This document shows, one piece after another, positions 24,401-36,400 of a DNA stretch of 64,000 bases. The stretch covers positions 1,920,880 through 1,984,879 of the forward strand of contig NW_025335873.1 in NCBI RefSeq assembly GCF_004798865.1, read 5' to 3'. The notes under the pieces were generated by a model that did not search any database, was not told the DNA's origin, and saw only the letters and a list, made by a program, of their open reading frames with translations. Each line of letters starts with the position of its first letter. Position 1 is the stretch's first letter. This DNA is from Varanus komodoensis (Eukaryota; Chordata; Lepidosauria; Squamata; Varanidae). The translations under genes were made by a program, and so were the position numbers.

Positions 24401-27400
24401 GGGAATAGGGACGGGGGACAGCACAAAAGCAAAGGCTGCCCCCAATATTCCACTTCAGGCAGGGCATCAGAGGCTACCCATGGATTCCTCTTTGGCTTGT
24501 GCTTCCTCCACAGCCTTCATAATATCACAAGAAAAATATGCACAAGCACTTGGGCGAACCATTCTCTTGGCGTGCAGCTACCCGTGTGCTGCAGAATTCA
24601 GCTAATGCCTTCTTCAGGGTTCTAAGCGAGGCTAGGAATGTGGCAACGGGGGAGAGGGACTTCTCCGTGGCAGCACCCCAGTTATGGGATGAAAGCCCAG
24701 TGAGGCCCTCCTAGTGTTAAGATTACCTCTCTGGTGTCAAGGTAAGACTTTGGCAGACGGGGCAGGATTTTAATGAGGTCAAGCTGTTTGGAAGCGAGTG
24801 TGTTTACGTGCTTGCCGCTGAACTGAACTATATTGTGCTGGGTATCCAACTATTGGACAGGAGAGGAGTGTAATGAATTCATGAGAGTGATTTCACAAGT
24901 ACTAGTGCAGCACCCAATGCATGGCTTAAAAAGGGGGGGGGGGACTGGACCGGTTCGAGGAGGAGAAAGATACCAGTGACTACTAGACCTCGTATCAGAA
25001 ACAGTGGGATTGTGTAAGCCTGCTGCTGGGGAACATGCGAGGGGAGGTGTTGCTGCACTCCTGGCCTAACTGGGGGTTTCCCATTTGGACACATGTTAAG
25101 TTGCCGTGTGAACAGATTAGAAGATACAGCAAGGCTGCTCTTAAGGTCTCATGGTGGGCCTGCAATACGGCACACATGGGAAGCCCACCAAGCTCCCGAA
25201 AGCCTCCTGATTTTTATTGATCTTTTACGAGCTTCTGAATTTTTTAAAAATGCTTTTAATTAAGAGACCATCTTGCTGCAAAGCACAATGCTGACCTTCA
25301 GTGCTGTATTTATTTGGGTTCAGAAGAATGGCTTTGTTCTGGAGCTCTGCCTTGGAGCCCAGGTTACTTTCCCTTCAATCTCACCAGTTTGCCTTCTGGG
25401 AAATGAGTGCTCTGGTACTGGCTACAGTCACCACGGCAGCCTTTTTGTGAGAGCGCCCAGGCCCCTGTCCCAAAAATTCCCACCAAGCCCAACGCCCCGG
25501 GAAGGCTGAGAACCCCTCAAGAACAACGGCAAGAGGCGGATCCTTCGACTAAGTCGATGATTTACGAGGAAGGAAAATTTTTTAAGGCTAGGCACCATCA
25601 GTACTTCTGCACTACTATTTAGAACTCATTACCTGGACAAGTCCATATTCAGTGGGATGTACTCACAAGATAAGCGTGCTTAAGGATTATTTTCTACAAG
25701 TAGGAGATGACGCCACTTCAGACTCAACTGGGAGGAGAATCGTACATTTGAATGCTGCGGCATGTGATAACCCTGTTCAAGAGGAGAACGGGCATATCAA
25801 GGAGCAGGATGGGCCAGAACCTCTCTTCCTGGAATACCTGCAAGGAATCTCTCTTCAAAACAGGGGGAGTATTCCAAGGCAACCAAGTGGTACAGCCCGA
25901 TCTCTGCCTGAATGTACTATCACTTCACAGTCTTGCGTTCGCAAACCAGGCCTCAAATTACAGGCTTCCAAGTGCTACATCTTGTGGAAGAACCATCTTT
26001 CCACCAGCTCCTGTCAATACACAGTCAAAGCTCCCCCCTTTCTTCTTCTGTGCAACCCAAAACCTGGGTCGGTCGGAGACATCTTCGACCCGCATTCCGC
26101 GCATTTGCGGAAAGCCGCTCGCTGCGCCATCTTAAGAAAAGAAGAAATAGAAGACAGTGCAGAGGGTAAGAATGTATTTTTGGGTTTTTTTTAATAGAAG
26201 ATTGAAAGAGAAGGTAGAACGATAGAGAACTATAAAACTCAGAGGAACTATAAGAACTAACAAGAACTAACAGGGGTATAACAACTGGGAGAATAATCGA
26301 GAACAAGAACAAGCTAGATGAGCAACGGTCAGAGCGACAGCGAAAGCGGCACGAGGCACAGCGAACGGCGGTCGCAAAGACTGAACAAAATGGCGGACGC
26401 TCTGCTCTTTATAGGCCATGGGGTGGGGAGCTTTCCTGCCAAAAACCATTAGCTTGCAATCTTCCGGCCAAAGGCACTGCACAGGCACAGCACCCATATG
26501 TGTGATGCACAGAGGCCACGATGAAGAACCATCCTTCTAGCAGCTCCTGTCAATACACAGTCAAAGCACCCCCCTTTCTTCTTCTGTGCAACCCAAAACC
26601 TGCAGCCCAAAGTCCCAGCAAGGCAAGCTGTAAGAAAGGCAACCCCTGTTTCCCCCAGCAGCCCTTGTGGGGGAAAGAAATTTCAGAAAAGACAAGGCAG
26701 CTCAAGGTTCCCGTAAACACTCTAAAGCACCATTCCCTGTCAAATGAGCCCATTTTGCTTGAGCAAGAGTATGCTTAATAGCAAGCGTGTGCGGGGGGGG
26801 GGGGGGGGAGACACACAAGCTGCCGTTTACAGCCCAGGCAGAAAACTTCCCATCAGCCTCTGAAATGAGAGAGGAGGGGCGGCTGAACTCACAGGCCACT
26901 TGCATACGCTCTGCTTCCCCCCTTTTACATCTATCAAGCACAATTTAAGTTTAACGGCAGTCATTTTACTGCAAAATAAGGAAAAATGCTGCATAAAATC
27001 AGACCCATTTCCCGTTAATGACCCCTGCCCTTCAAATAGCCCCCGCATTCGGCTATTGGATTTACCTCAGCTGAGCTGTACCCTAAAGACACACAGAGAA
27101 GCTGGCCTGCATTTTGCCTGTACTCATGCGCTCTCTCCTCCTGCATTCTAATGTGCGGGGCTCGCCAGTGGATTGTGTACCGTGGACACAAGCGCCCATC
27201 TACCTTTCAGTGTATCTGCTGCCCAAAGCTACAAGCTTTACCTGGTGGTCAGTCATGTGGGTTGGACATTTTCCCCTACAGAAATGTTTTCCATTTACAG
27301 ATATGCAGCATTTTAAAAAAATGGGCACACATGAAATAAACACAGTGCAACTCAAACAGGCCCACATCAACTAAAATCAAGGTTTTAAGAAAAGTTTCAG

Positions 27401-30400
27401 TTAGCTATCCTGAAGATTACATTACCATGCACAGTTCTCCAGGTAGGCTAAATTAAGCATATTAACCATTGTTATTCCTTCTCCTTTAATGATCCTTTAA
27501 GGCTGTTTTTAATGTTTGTTACGTTTACTAAAAGGCAGCTTATAGATACAGCACATATACAAAAAGTCTCTGGCAATGAGTCATTTTGTTGTATCATTCC
27601 CATAAAAATCAATTACAAATGATAGTTAATTCTATTTTTAAAGCATTTTTGGACTGTATAGTTCATTTCAACTCTCCCCTACTCACTAAAATATTTCATT
27701 TTAACTATCTGGGGTTATTGAAAATGTCTTTTCAGTTGTATGTTGCATATAAGTATATGTATATTACATATGATAAATCAAGAAAGCAAAACCAAAAGTT
27801 CAAGGAAACAAGGTACATCAGTTCGTCATCGGTCCAGGCAGCAGAATATCTTCCGAGCAACCTTTTTTTCAAATGTGGAATTTTCCAAAACCCACATCAC
27901 TGCTTGAGGTAGGGCATTCCTGTAGATGCCTCCCATCATGGATCAGACAAGACAGCAGGGGAATTCGAACAACTTCCTTGCTGAATGACTATGAATGCAA
28001 CCAAACATTCTGCGCTGAGACCTGGGATTGTCTTAGGGCTAAACAACACGCTACAATAAGTTCTTTCATTTTTAGCCCTTTGGGGGCAGCGGGGGGAGGG
28101 GGAACAAAACAAATTTAGAAAAAGAAAGCAGCTAGAGGAATGTTTAACATCCCGCACCCTTGCACAGGGGTCCTGACCTGGATCAGGGCCTTGCATGTCC
28201 ATATTAAATAAACATGTTGCATCAGCAATATGCACCATTTGGCTTAGCCCTTATTCTTTTTTGGAGCACTTTGTGACTGAAACGCAGGAGCTACATGCCA
28301 GGAATTACATAATCCTTAGAATAATCCTGTAAGCAACCCCATTTACCCAACTTACTGAGGAAGAGGGAGCAAAGAGACAGACTTGCCTTCAGCAAGTGGG
28401 TGAATTCACAGCAGAGAGGCGGTCCGAACGGCATATTTCCAGGTTCTTAGCTCAGCCTTTTTGACCACAGTTCTCGGGTGAGCGAGGGCAAGTCCCAGCC
28501 TCAGTTCGAAACCCAAAATCCCACCCTGGGCTCATCCAAACTGCCCCTCGGCTATGACTGGCCTCTTTGCTACCCTCACTGTGTACATCTGCACACACAG
28601 ACCCCAACTCACTACTGCAGACTCTAAGACCTCTGCTCAGAGCCCCCACCACTTCTAAACTCTTCCCCCACTACAATTCCCATCAGCCCAAGCCAGTATA
28701 GCCTCTAATTAGGGATGGTGGTTGTTACAGTCCAAAGCATCTGGAAGACCCCTGGCTGGAGGAAAGCGCTGCAGAGTGCTTAGCAAAACACGCAATATTT
28801 TTGCATACAGAGATGTGAAAAAACCAGAGAAATAAACCCATGAAGTAGATGGACATAGCAGGCAGTTATGTTTACATAGTCCATGATCTGGGTCGAAACT
28901 ACTTCCATCTGCCTAGGCATCTAAGCATGAAAGCTATTGCTCTCTTCCACTTTTTTCACCACAAACAAGCCAAACAATTATTTACAAACATTTCTGGCAT
29001 GTTGGTTGACTCACATTGCTTCCAGAACAGCTCGGATCGTCTGGGAGAATATGGGAGGAGGAGGAGGAAGGGATTTTCCTGAACTTTTGATTCGGGGGTA
29101 AAAATTAAAACAGAAATAAGGCAGATATGCTAGAAGGTGAACCAGCAGACTCCATTCCTTAAGAAAAATCAGGATGTACAAAGGAGCTGCGAATTTTGGA
29201 GGAAGCCCAATTACTGCAGGTTTTCAGGGGCCTGTTTCAGGAAAGGCAAACACATTTTGCTGCAAATAATTGAAAGGCGGGAGGGGGGAGAGAAGAGAAT
29301 CAGTTTTGTGCTTCAAGCTCCATTCCATGCCCATTGCCCGGGTCAGTTCAGCCAATTCCAATTCCAGTTGCCGCGAGGCATAGATTAAGGCTATGTTGAA
29401 GGAAGGAGGATGGGGGGGGCAGACAGCTTCTCGAATGTGACACACGCACAGAAGAGAGCCCCCCCCCCACTTGTTACGATCAGCGCATCCCTGTTGAGTC
29501 TCAGATCCATAATCCTCTATCAATCAGCTGTCCATTTACGGAAATGGATAGGTACGGCGTTAGAGTCATCTCTGATGCCGAAAGCTCATTGCCATTCCCA
29601 GCTGTCAGAAAGTGGGACTTGGAATATGCACAAGTAATAAGACGCAAGAGAAGAAATGGAAAGTGCTTCAGAATGCCAAGAAGGCAGCGTTCTTTCCTTC
29701 TCTCCCCTGCCACCTTCTGCCAATCACATTTTCCCCAAACGTGTTGAAGCAAAACGAGCGCTTGGCACAACCGTGAAGCCCTTATTACAACCATAAGTTT
29801 GGGATCAGCAACAGGAAGCCTCCGGTGGCCTGGGACCTCACAGAGGCCTGGGCGAGGGGGGATCTGGTTGAAAGCAATGCACCTCCTAGCAAATGCCCTT
29901 CGCGCAGAAGATGTATAGGAAGCCGTGCCCAGAAGACCGGGGACTGCGCAGGGAACAACATCTGCCAATATGATTGTACGCACAATAAACACCAAGTCAG
30001 CTACTGATTGTTGGAATCACAGCTGCGGGACGGGCTGCCCAACCTCTGTGAACTGCTATGATTTAGAACTTGCTCCGATAAATTTATTGTACTTGTTTGC
30101 TTACAATGCTGGATTGGTTTGCTGTTACTATATTTTCTGCATGTTCTCAGTATTGCAGGGAAGTGTAAAGACTCGTTTGCATCTTTGCGTACTGGGTTGT
30201 TTGTTTTTTGGTTGTTATTGTTGGGTTTGTTTTGAAAACAGCACAAAGTTACCAGCTAGTAGACAGAAGCCTGTAAGTCCGACTGCCCAGATTTAAGGCA
30301 AGATGTGAAACTGCTTTCGGCCCAAGAGCTGAATTCCCTTCTGAGAGGCACTGGGGGCTGCATTCCAGGAGGCAGCGGGGCTGGAGGCAGGGTGCAAAAT

Positions 30401-33400
30401 GCAAAGCAGGCCAGCCTGTTTTAATTTAAAGCCCCTCCTGCTAGGAGAGGCATCGCAGGCTTTCAGAATCATGGGCTAGAGGGAGAGGTACAAAAGATGG
30501 GAAATGACCTTTTGCGGGGGAAAGAGCAATTGGGTCCCAGGCCCGAGGTTCTGCACGCCTGATTTAAGGTAAGGTGATACTTCCGCTTTCAAAAGACCAG
30601 CAAATTCAGAGCAGCCCACTTTGGCAACTGTGAAGCTGTGCCCCAGCCTGGCCAGAGAAGAGCTCGCTTCACTTCCACCTGGAAACGCTAAGGCCTGACT
30701 GGGCGCATTTATAGAAGCGAAGCTACGGAGCACACCATCACCTCGCAACTCTCCTGAGCAGCCCAGCGGGAAAACGCCTTGCAGCTGGAGTGTAGAGAGT
30801 GAGCTGAGGCTTGTTACTTCATGCTTTCTACACCAGGACAAGGCCAGGCAACCTGTGCCCCCTTGGGTGTTCTGCCCCACAACTCCCATCAGCCACAGCC
30901 TGCATAGCCCATGGGGAGGGATGAAGGGAGTTGTGGGCCAGAACACCTCAAGGGCCGCAGGCCACCCATCCCATCAATTGTGGAAACAGTACTGAATTAA
31001 ACGAGCAGAATATTTTCTCTCGTGGCATACGCGCTAGTTAATTAACCCTTACAGCAAGCCACACGGAACATCGCTGCAGCCTGGCAACATCCAGAGGGCA
31101 ATGTCGTCTCTATCGCTGCTCTAGCCTTTTTGCTGATTAGGAAACAGGGGGAGCTGCGCAAGCATTCTGCCAAGTTGCACAGCAGAAAAGACCCACACTC
31201 CCCTCTGTGGGTCTTCCCAGTGTTTTCCCATGAAGCTTCCAATAGGAGCACTCATCTTTTCCCATAGGCATTATTAAAGAATTAAGTAACCCTACATCTT
31301 AGGACTACAAGTCTACAAAGCTGAGAAACCCAGGACAGCAACAATCCCCTCCTGTGGCCAGGCGGCCATGGTATCCTTCTGGATAGACTTGCAGGATTGG
31401 GGGTTGGAGGCACTGCTTTGCAGTGGTTCCGCTCCTATCTCGACGGTCGATTCCAGAAGGTAGTGCTGGGGGACCATGTCTCTACGTCATGGCAGCTATG
31501 CCATGGGGTACCACAGGGCTCCATTCTATCCCCTCTGCTATTTAACATCTATATGAAACCGCTGGGAGAGGTCATCAGGAGGTGTGGGCTGCGGAATCAT
31601 CAATACGCTGATGATACCCAGCTTTACCTCTCATTCTCCACTAATCCAGGTGAGGCAGTGGCTGTGCTGAACCGGTGCTTGGCCGAGGTAAGGGAATGGA
31701 TGAGGGCCAATAAACTGAAACTCAACCCAGACAAGACGGAGGTCCTGTTGGTTGGCGGATCGGGTTTCGGAGAGGGTGGATTTGACCTGGTCCTGAATGG
31801 TGCAACACTCCCTCTTAGGGATAAGGTCCGCAGCTTAGGAGTACTCCTCGACCCGGAGCTTTCTTTGGAAGCTCAGGTGACAGCGGTAGTGAGGAACGCC
31901 TTCCTTCAGCTTCGGCTGATTAATCAGCTGCGCCCCTACCTGGAATACGACTGCCTGGCGATGGTGACACACGCGCTGGTGACTTCCCTCCTAGACTTCT
32001 GTAATGCGCTTTACGTGGGGCTTCCCCTGAAGACAGTCCGAACACTTCAATTGGTGCAAAAGAGAGCTGCCAGGTTGCTGACGGGGACGGGGCGTTATGC
32101 TCACATGACTCCAGTCCTCCATCAGCTTCACTGGCTTCCCATTGAAGCCCGGGCCCAATTCAAGGTGTTGATTATGACCTACAAAGCCCTAAACGGCTTG
32201 GGTCCTGGCTACCTGAACGAGCGCTTACGTCCGTATATGCCCGACCGCCCTTTGAGATCTGCGGGAGAGTCCCTTCTCCGGGAACCCTCCATGAAAGAAA
32301 TTAGGAGAGTAAGTACCCGGAGGAGGGCTTTCTCTGCGGTGGCGCCCAACCTATGGAATTCACTCCCCAAAGAGGTCCGCCTGGCACCGTCGTTACTGGT
32401 TTTTCGGCGCCAGGTAAAGACCTTTTTATTTAAACATCATTTCAATTGTTAAAACATATGATCTGGCCAGGGCAACTTCTTCTTCCTTCTCTTTCTCCTC
32501 CTATATTTTTATTTTATACTGATAATTTTAATTTTGTATTTGTAAATCAATGTATTTTTTGTATTTTTATATTTAATGGTAATTTATTATGTACTATTGT
32601 ATTTCAATGTATTTTATCATGTTGTAAGCCGCCCCGAGGTTTCGGCAAGGGGCGGCATAGAAATGTTATAATAATAATAACAACAACAACAACCACCACC
32701 ACCACCACCTTGGACAATCTTGAAATCACAACAGGCAAAACCAACACATTTATGATTCATGGGTTTTTTCCCCCTGGCTCAAGCTGAACTTGTATAAAGA
32801 CAGGAGGACAGCAGAGAAACGAGCACCACAGTCTGGCTAACACCAAAGTCCCCGCAATGGGCTGAACAGCGGTAACATGCCGAACCAGCCCCATACTGTG
32901 TTAGGCGCACCCAAAGCACAGAGGAGCAACTGGTGGCCTTCCAGCCGTTTTGGTATATGATTTCCATCTACTCTAGGCAGCACCACCCATGGGGAGGGAT
33001 GATGGCAGTTATGGGCCACTAGCTGACCCACCTGAAACCCATTGGCATGGCTGTACCTTAGCCCCACACAGAATGACAATCATATCTAGGTTGGCAAGTC
33101 TCTAAACTTTAGTCAACTTCTCTTTTCCAAAATAAAAATAGGCGGAAAGCATCAACTGGGTGTCATTTCCAGTAACTCAGCATCACCAAGGCCTATGTGT
33201 CATTTGACAAATGCTCTTAGTGGGAAGCAAAGTTTTTATGGGTGCAGTTTGAGGTCCCCAGTTTCTTTTCTCTACGGCAAGACTAAACATAGGGGATACA
33301 GACAAATTATTACTACAAACCAGATTCTTCTTCTAATTGCTCTAGAGCAGAGGTCTCGAACTCGCGGCCCGCGGGCCAATTGCCGAGACGGGCGGGGCAC

Positions 33401-36400
33401 GGAGGAGGGGCCCTGCGGCCTTCCAAGCGCCGGCGGCACCCGGGCCGGCCTCCGGGAGCGAGGCGGGATGAGCGGCCCACCACCACCGTGGTGGTGGAAT
33501 ACTTGATGCGGCCCAGCCTCACCCAGACTCTACTTCCAGCGGCCCCCAGGTCAGTTGAGTTTGAGACCCCTGCTCTAGAGATTCCAGTGCAACTGCTCTT
33601 TCATGATGAGAACCCTGCTAGACTGCAGGCCCCACTATGCCCTCTGCAAATAATCACCACGAGAAGCAAAGCAGAAAGAGAACTTACTTCCGTCATCCAG
33701 GGGCCTTTTTACTCCGTAGCCGTAGACTGAGGGGTCCACAAGTGGTGTGGAATTGTTCAAGTGAGGAATCTCTCCAATTTTAGCAGCCATTTGCTAGAAG
33801 GGGAAAAATGGGAGAAACATTAGCATGGCTGTTACTCAATTAACTCTGCAGCTAGCAAGGGACGGATTTTCTAGCACAAATAAGGAGTTCCCAACATTCT
33901 TCCAAAGATTGACTGACTGACTGGCTTTACATACCACCCCAATAGCCCAGAGGGCTCTCTGGGCAGTTTACAAACATTAAAACCCCACCAATCCTAAAAT
34001 AAATAAACTGGCTACACCACGACTGAGTATAAAATAGCATGGCTAAAATGAATTAATTAATTTAATGGTATATTTATTTATTCAACTTTAAAATATTGGG
34101 TGAATAAAAAGGTCTTGACCTGGTGCCAAAAAGCATAGAATGACGGTGCCAGGCGGACCTCTCTAGGGAGCACATTGCATAGTCTAATACCAACACAGCC
34201 TTTCCCAACTTGGGATCCTCCAAAGCTTTGGGCCTTCAACTCCCACTATTCCATTGGCAGGGATGATGGAAGTCTGAGTACAAAACTTTTTGAAAGAATT
34301 AGACTGGGAGAGCAGGCTGCAGTGTGACTAAGATTTGGAATCCAGGATGCAGCTAGACAGAAGTGGTGAGGCCAAGCCGGGAGCAGATGGATTGCCAAAG
34401 ATCAGGCCAGCCACAGAGGAGATTCAGCACTTACCTTCATGGTAGCCAAGGGCAACCATTTTCTTTCTCCCGTATAACTGAATGGTTGCACCTCTTTCCA
34501 CTAAACTCAAGATCTGAGGTCCCTTTCAGGGCCTTTTCACAGAGAAGTCTGGACGAAGGCAACAAGGTCCTCCTCATACCACTTGTGGAATGGTTTTGCT
34601 GGGCATCAACAGGGTCATCTTTTCAGTGGAGGGTTAAGGGTTAAGACTTCCCTCGGCTCCCTGACATGTTAGGAGGGGCAGACTGGTGTTTGTTTTATTG
34701 GTGACTAGTAGTTCTAGTGTCAAACTGTTTTTTAAAGGCTGCAAACTTTTTAAAAGAAGTTTGCATGCGAAAGGTTTTTGAAATTATCCTTCCACATGCT
34801 GCCTCGGGAGTTTTAGACTCTCCCTGTCTAGTTTCTCCACACCACCCATCATTCTGTACACCCCTATCAACCCCAACAGAGATGAATCAGGCACCTGGAG
34901 ATGTGCTAGATGCCAAGTGCTATGGCTACATTTTTAGGCCTGTGGGTAACTAAACAGCTGGGATTTTTTCCATTTCTGAAGGAGAGACTTATCATGGTAA
35001 TATTTACTGTTTCTACACCAGCTTTCTGCCATTACGGCATACACACAAAGAAAGCAATAACTTAAGGCACAATGAAGACCTGCTGTGCTGCCCAGCACCC
35101 TAACCCACTAAAACTCCATATATTTTTTGTGCAAGAATCAAGCAAGCAAGTTTTGGATCCTGATCATCTGCAAATAACCAAACACACAAAACAGGCCCCT
35201 CTTGAAAAGGAGCAAAGCCATGCATGGCATTCTCTACAAGCACCAAATTTTAAATGCAGTACCTCTTGCCTAAGTTACACCCGGGGGGGGGGGGGTAGAG
35301 GCAAGAGAGCTGTTTTTGACTGTTTGTTAAGCAGGGAGGAAAAAGACAACCAGTCTTATCGGTTCAGATGACCCTGAGAATTGTAAACGCTCTTGCTTCT
35401 GTCCCTCTGCACTTTGCAGGTCAGTGTGCTTTTTGTTGAATATAGCAAAACGAGCTGAACTTTCACAGGGGAAACTTTGAAAACTAAACACCCAGGTGCT
35501 GGACCTTCTGCAAATGCAGCCAGATTGGGGGCTTTTCTGCCGCTGCTGTGTGGTATCGGAGAGCCTTCCACAACAGGTCTGTCTCTTCAGGCATTCGGTT
35601 ATCAGGTTAAGAACAGTGTTGCTCCTTGACCATCAATTCCCTCTAGCCTGGCCTCTCCTATGACTGTCCAACTGCCCCAAGAAATTAGCATCACCTAGCA
35701 GGGACATGCTCATCCCATGAAGTTGCTAACCTGTCAAGGAAACCAGCGCTCCCAGCATTTTTTAAACTCCCCCGGAACTCTTTGCTCCTGCAAGGCTGTT
35801 TTATACCCAATACTGCATTTGCAGATTTATTAGCTGGCTCTTGGTTAACTTTATCATGACCTCCTTTGGATTCTCATCACCACTACAATTATCGTAAATG
35901 CCCTATGTAAAGCAACAAAGTGAGGGAACGCTTCAGAGAAAGCACAGGTTGCTCAAAAGGTACCAGGAATCTCTCCAAGCATTTCTTTTAACTGGGGCAG
36001 CAGCAGCAGCAGATGCTTCACTGAAGCTTCGTGTAACATTTGGTGGAGCTACTGGGAGAAATCCAGTGAGGTTGCTCTAGTGGGTGGGACCAAACACCCT
36101 GGGATTTCTGTTTGGTGTACACCCACAGGAGAGTGGACTAATTTTTATGCAAAGGTTGTCAAGAGGGTGGTGCATATATGGTTAATAAGTTTTAACAGGG
36201 CATGTCTCTTGCAGTTTTAAGTGCTGGAAAAGTAAAGTTCAGAACTGTTTGAACAGACGGAGGGGCTTGGCATGGCTTAAGTCTCCAAGCCTTGCCATTC
36301 CCTGTCTACAGCTTGCTCGCAGCTGTCCAGCAAATGTTTAAATCCCACTTATGTAATGCAATGCCCTTGCAGCATGAGAAAAGGAGAGCCCAGTAGTGGC

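Larger units (their letters stand above)
18296..33687 (-). other. FUBP3 intron 2
   Basis: 15,392 bp, the largest intron seen. Repeat-rich: L2, CR1, MIR-like pieces, a broken DIRS element, a second DIRS-type terminal piece and hAT MITEs, listed separately. Stretches with nothing recognised: 18.3-19.2, 20.1-20.9, 21.35-22.1, 23.7-24.6, 25.2-25.9, 26.6-28.2 and 28.8-30.8 kb. Confidence 0.7.

Noticed and set aside
26793-26808. G-quadruplex regulatory element at the 16-G run
   Set aside because: Simple homopolymers of similar length occur several times in the window (35.28, 38.58, 54.37 kb) without any positional pattern.
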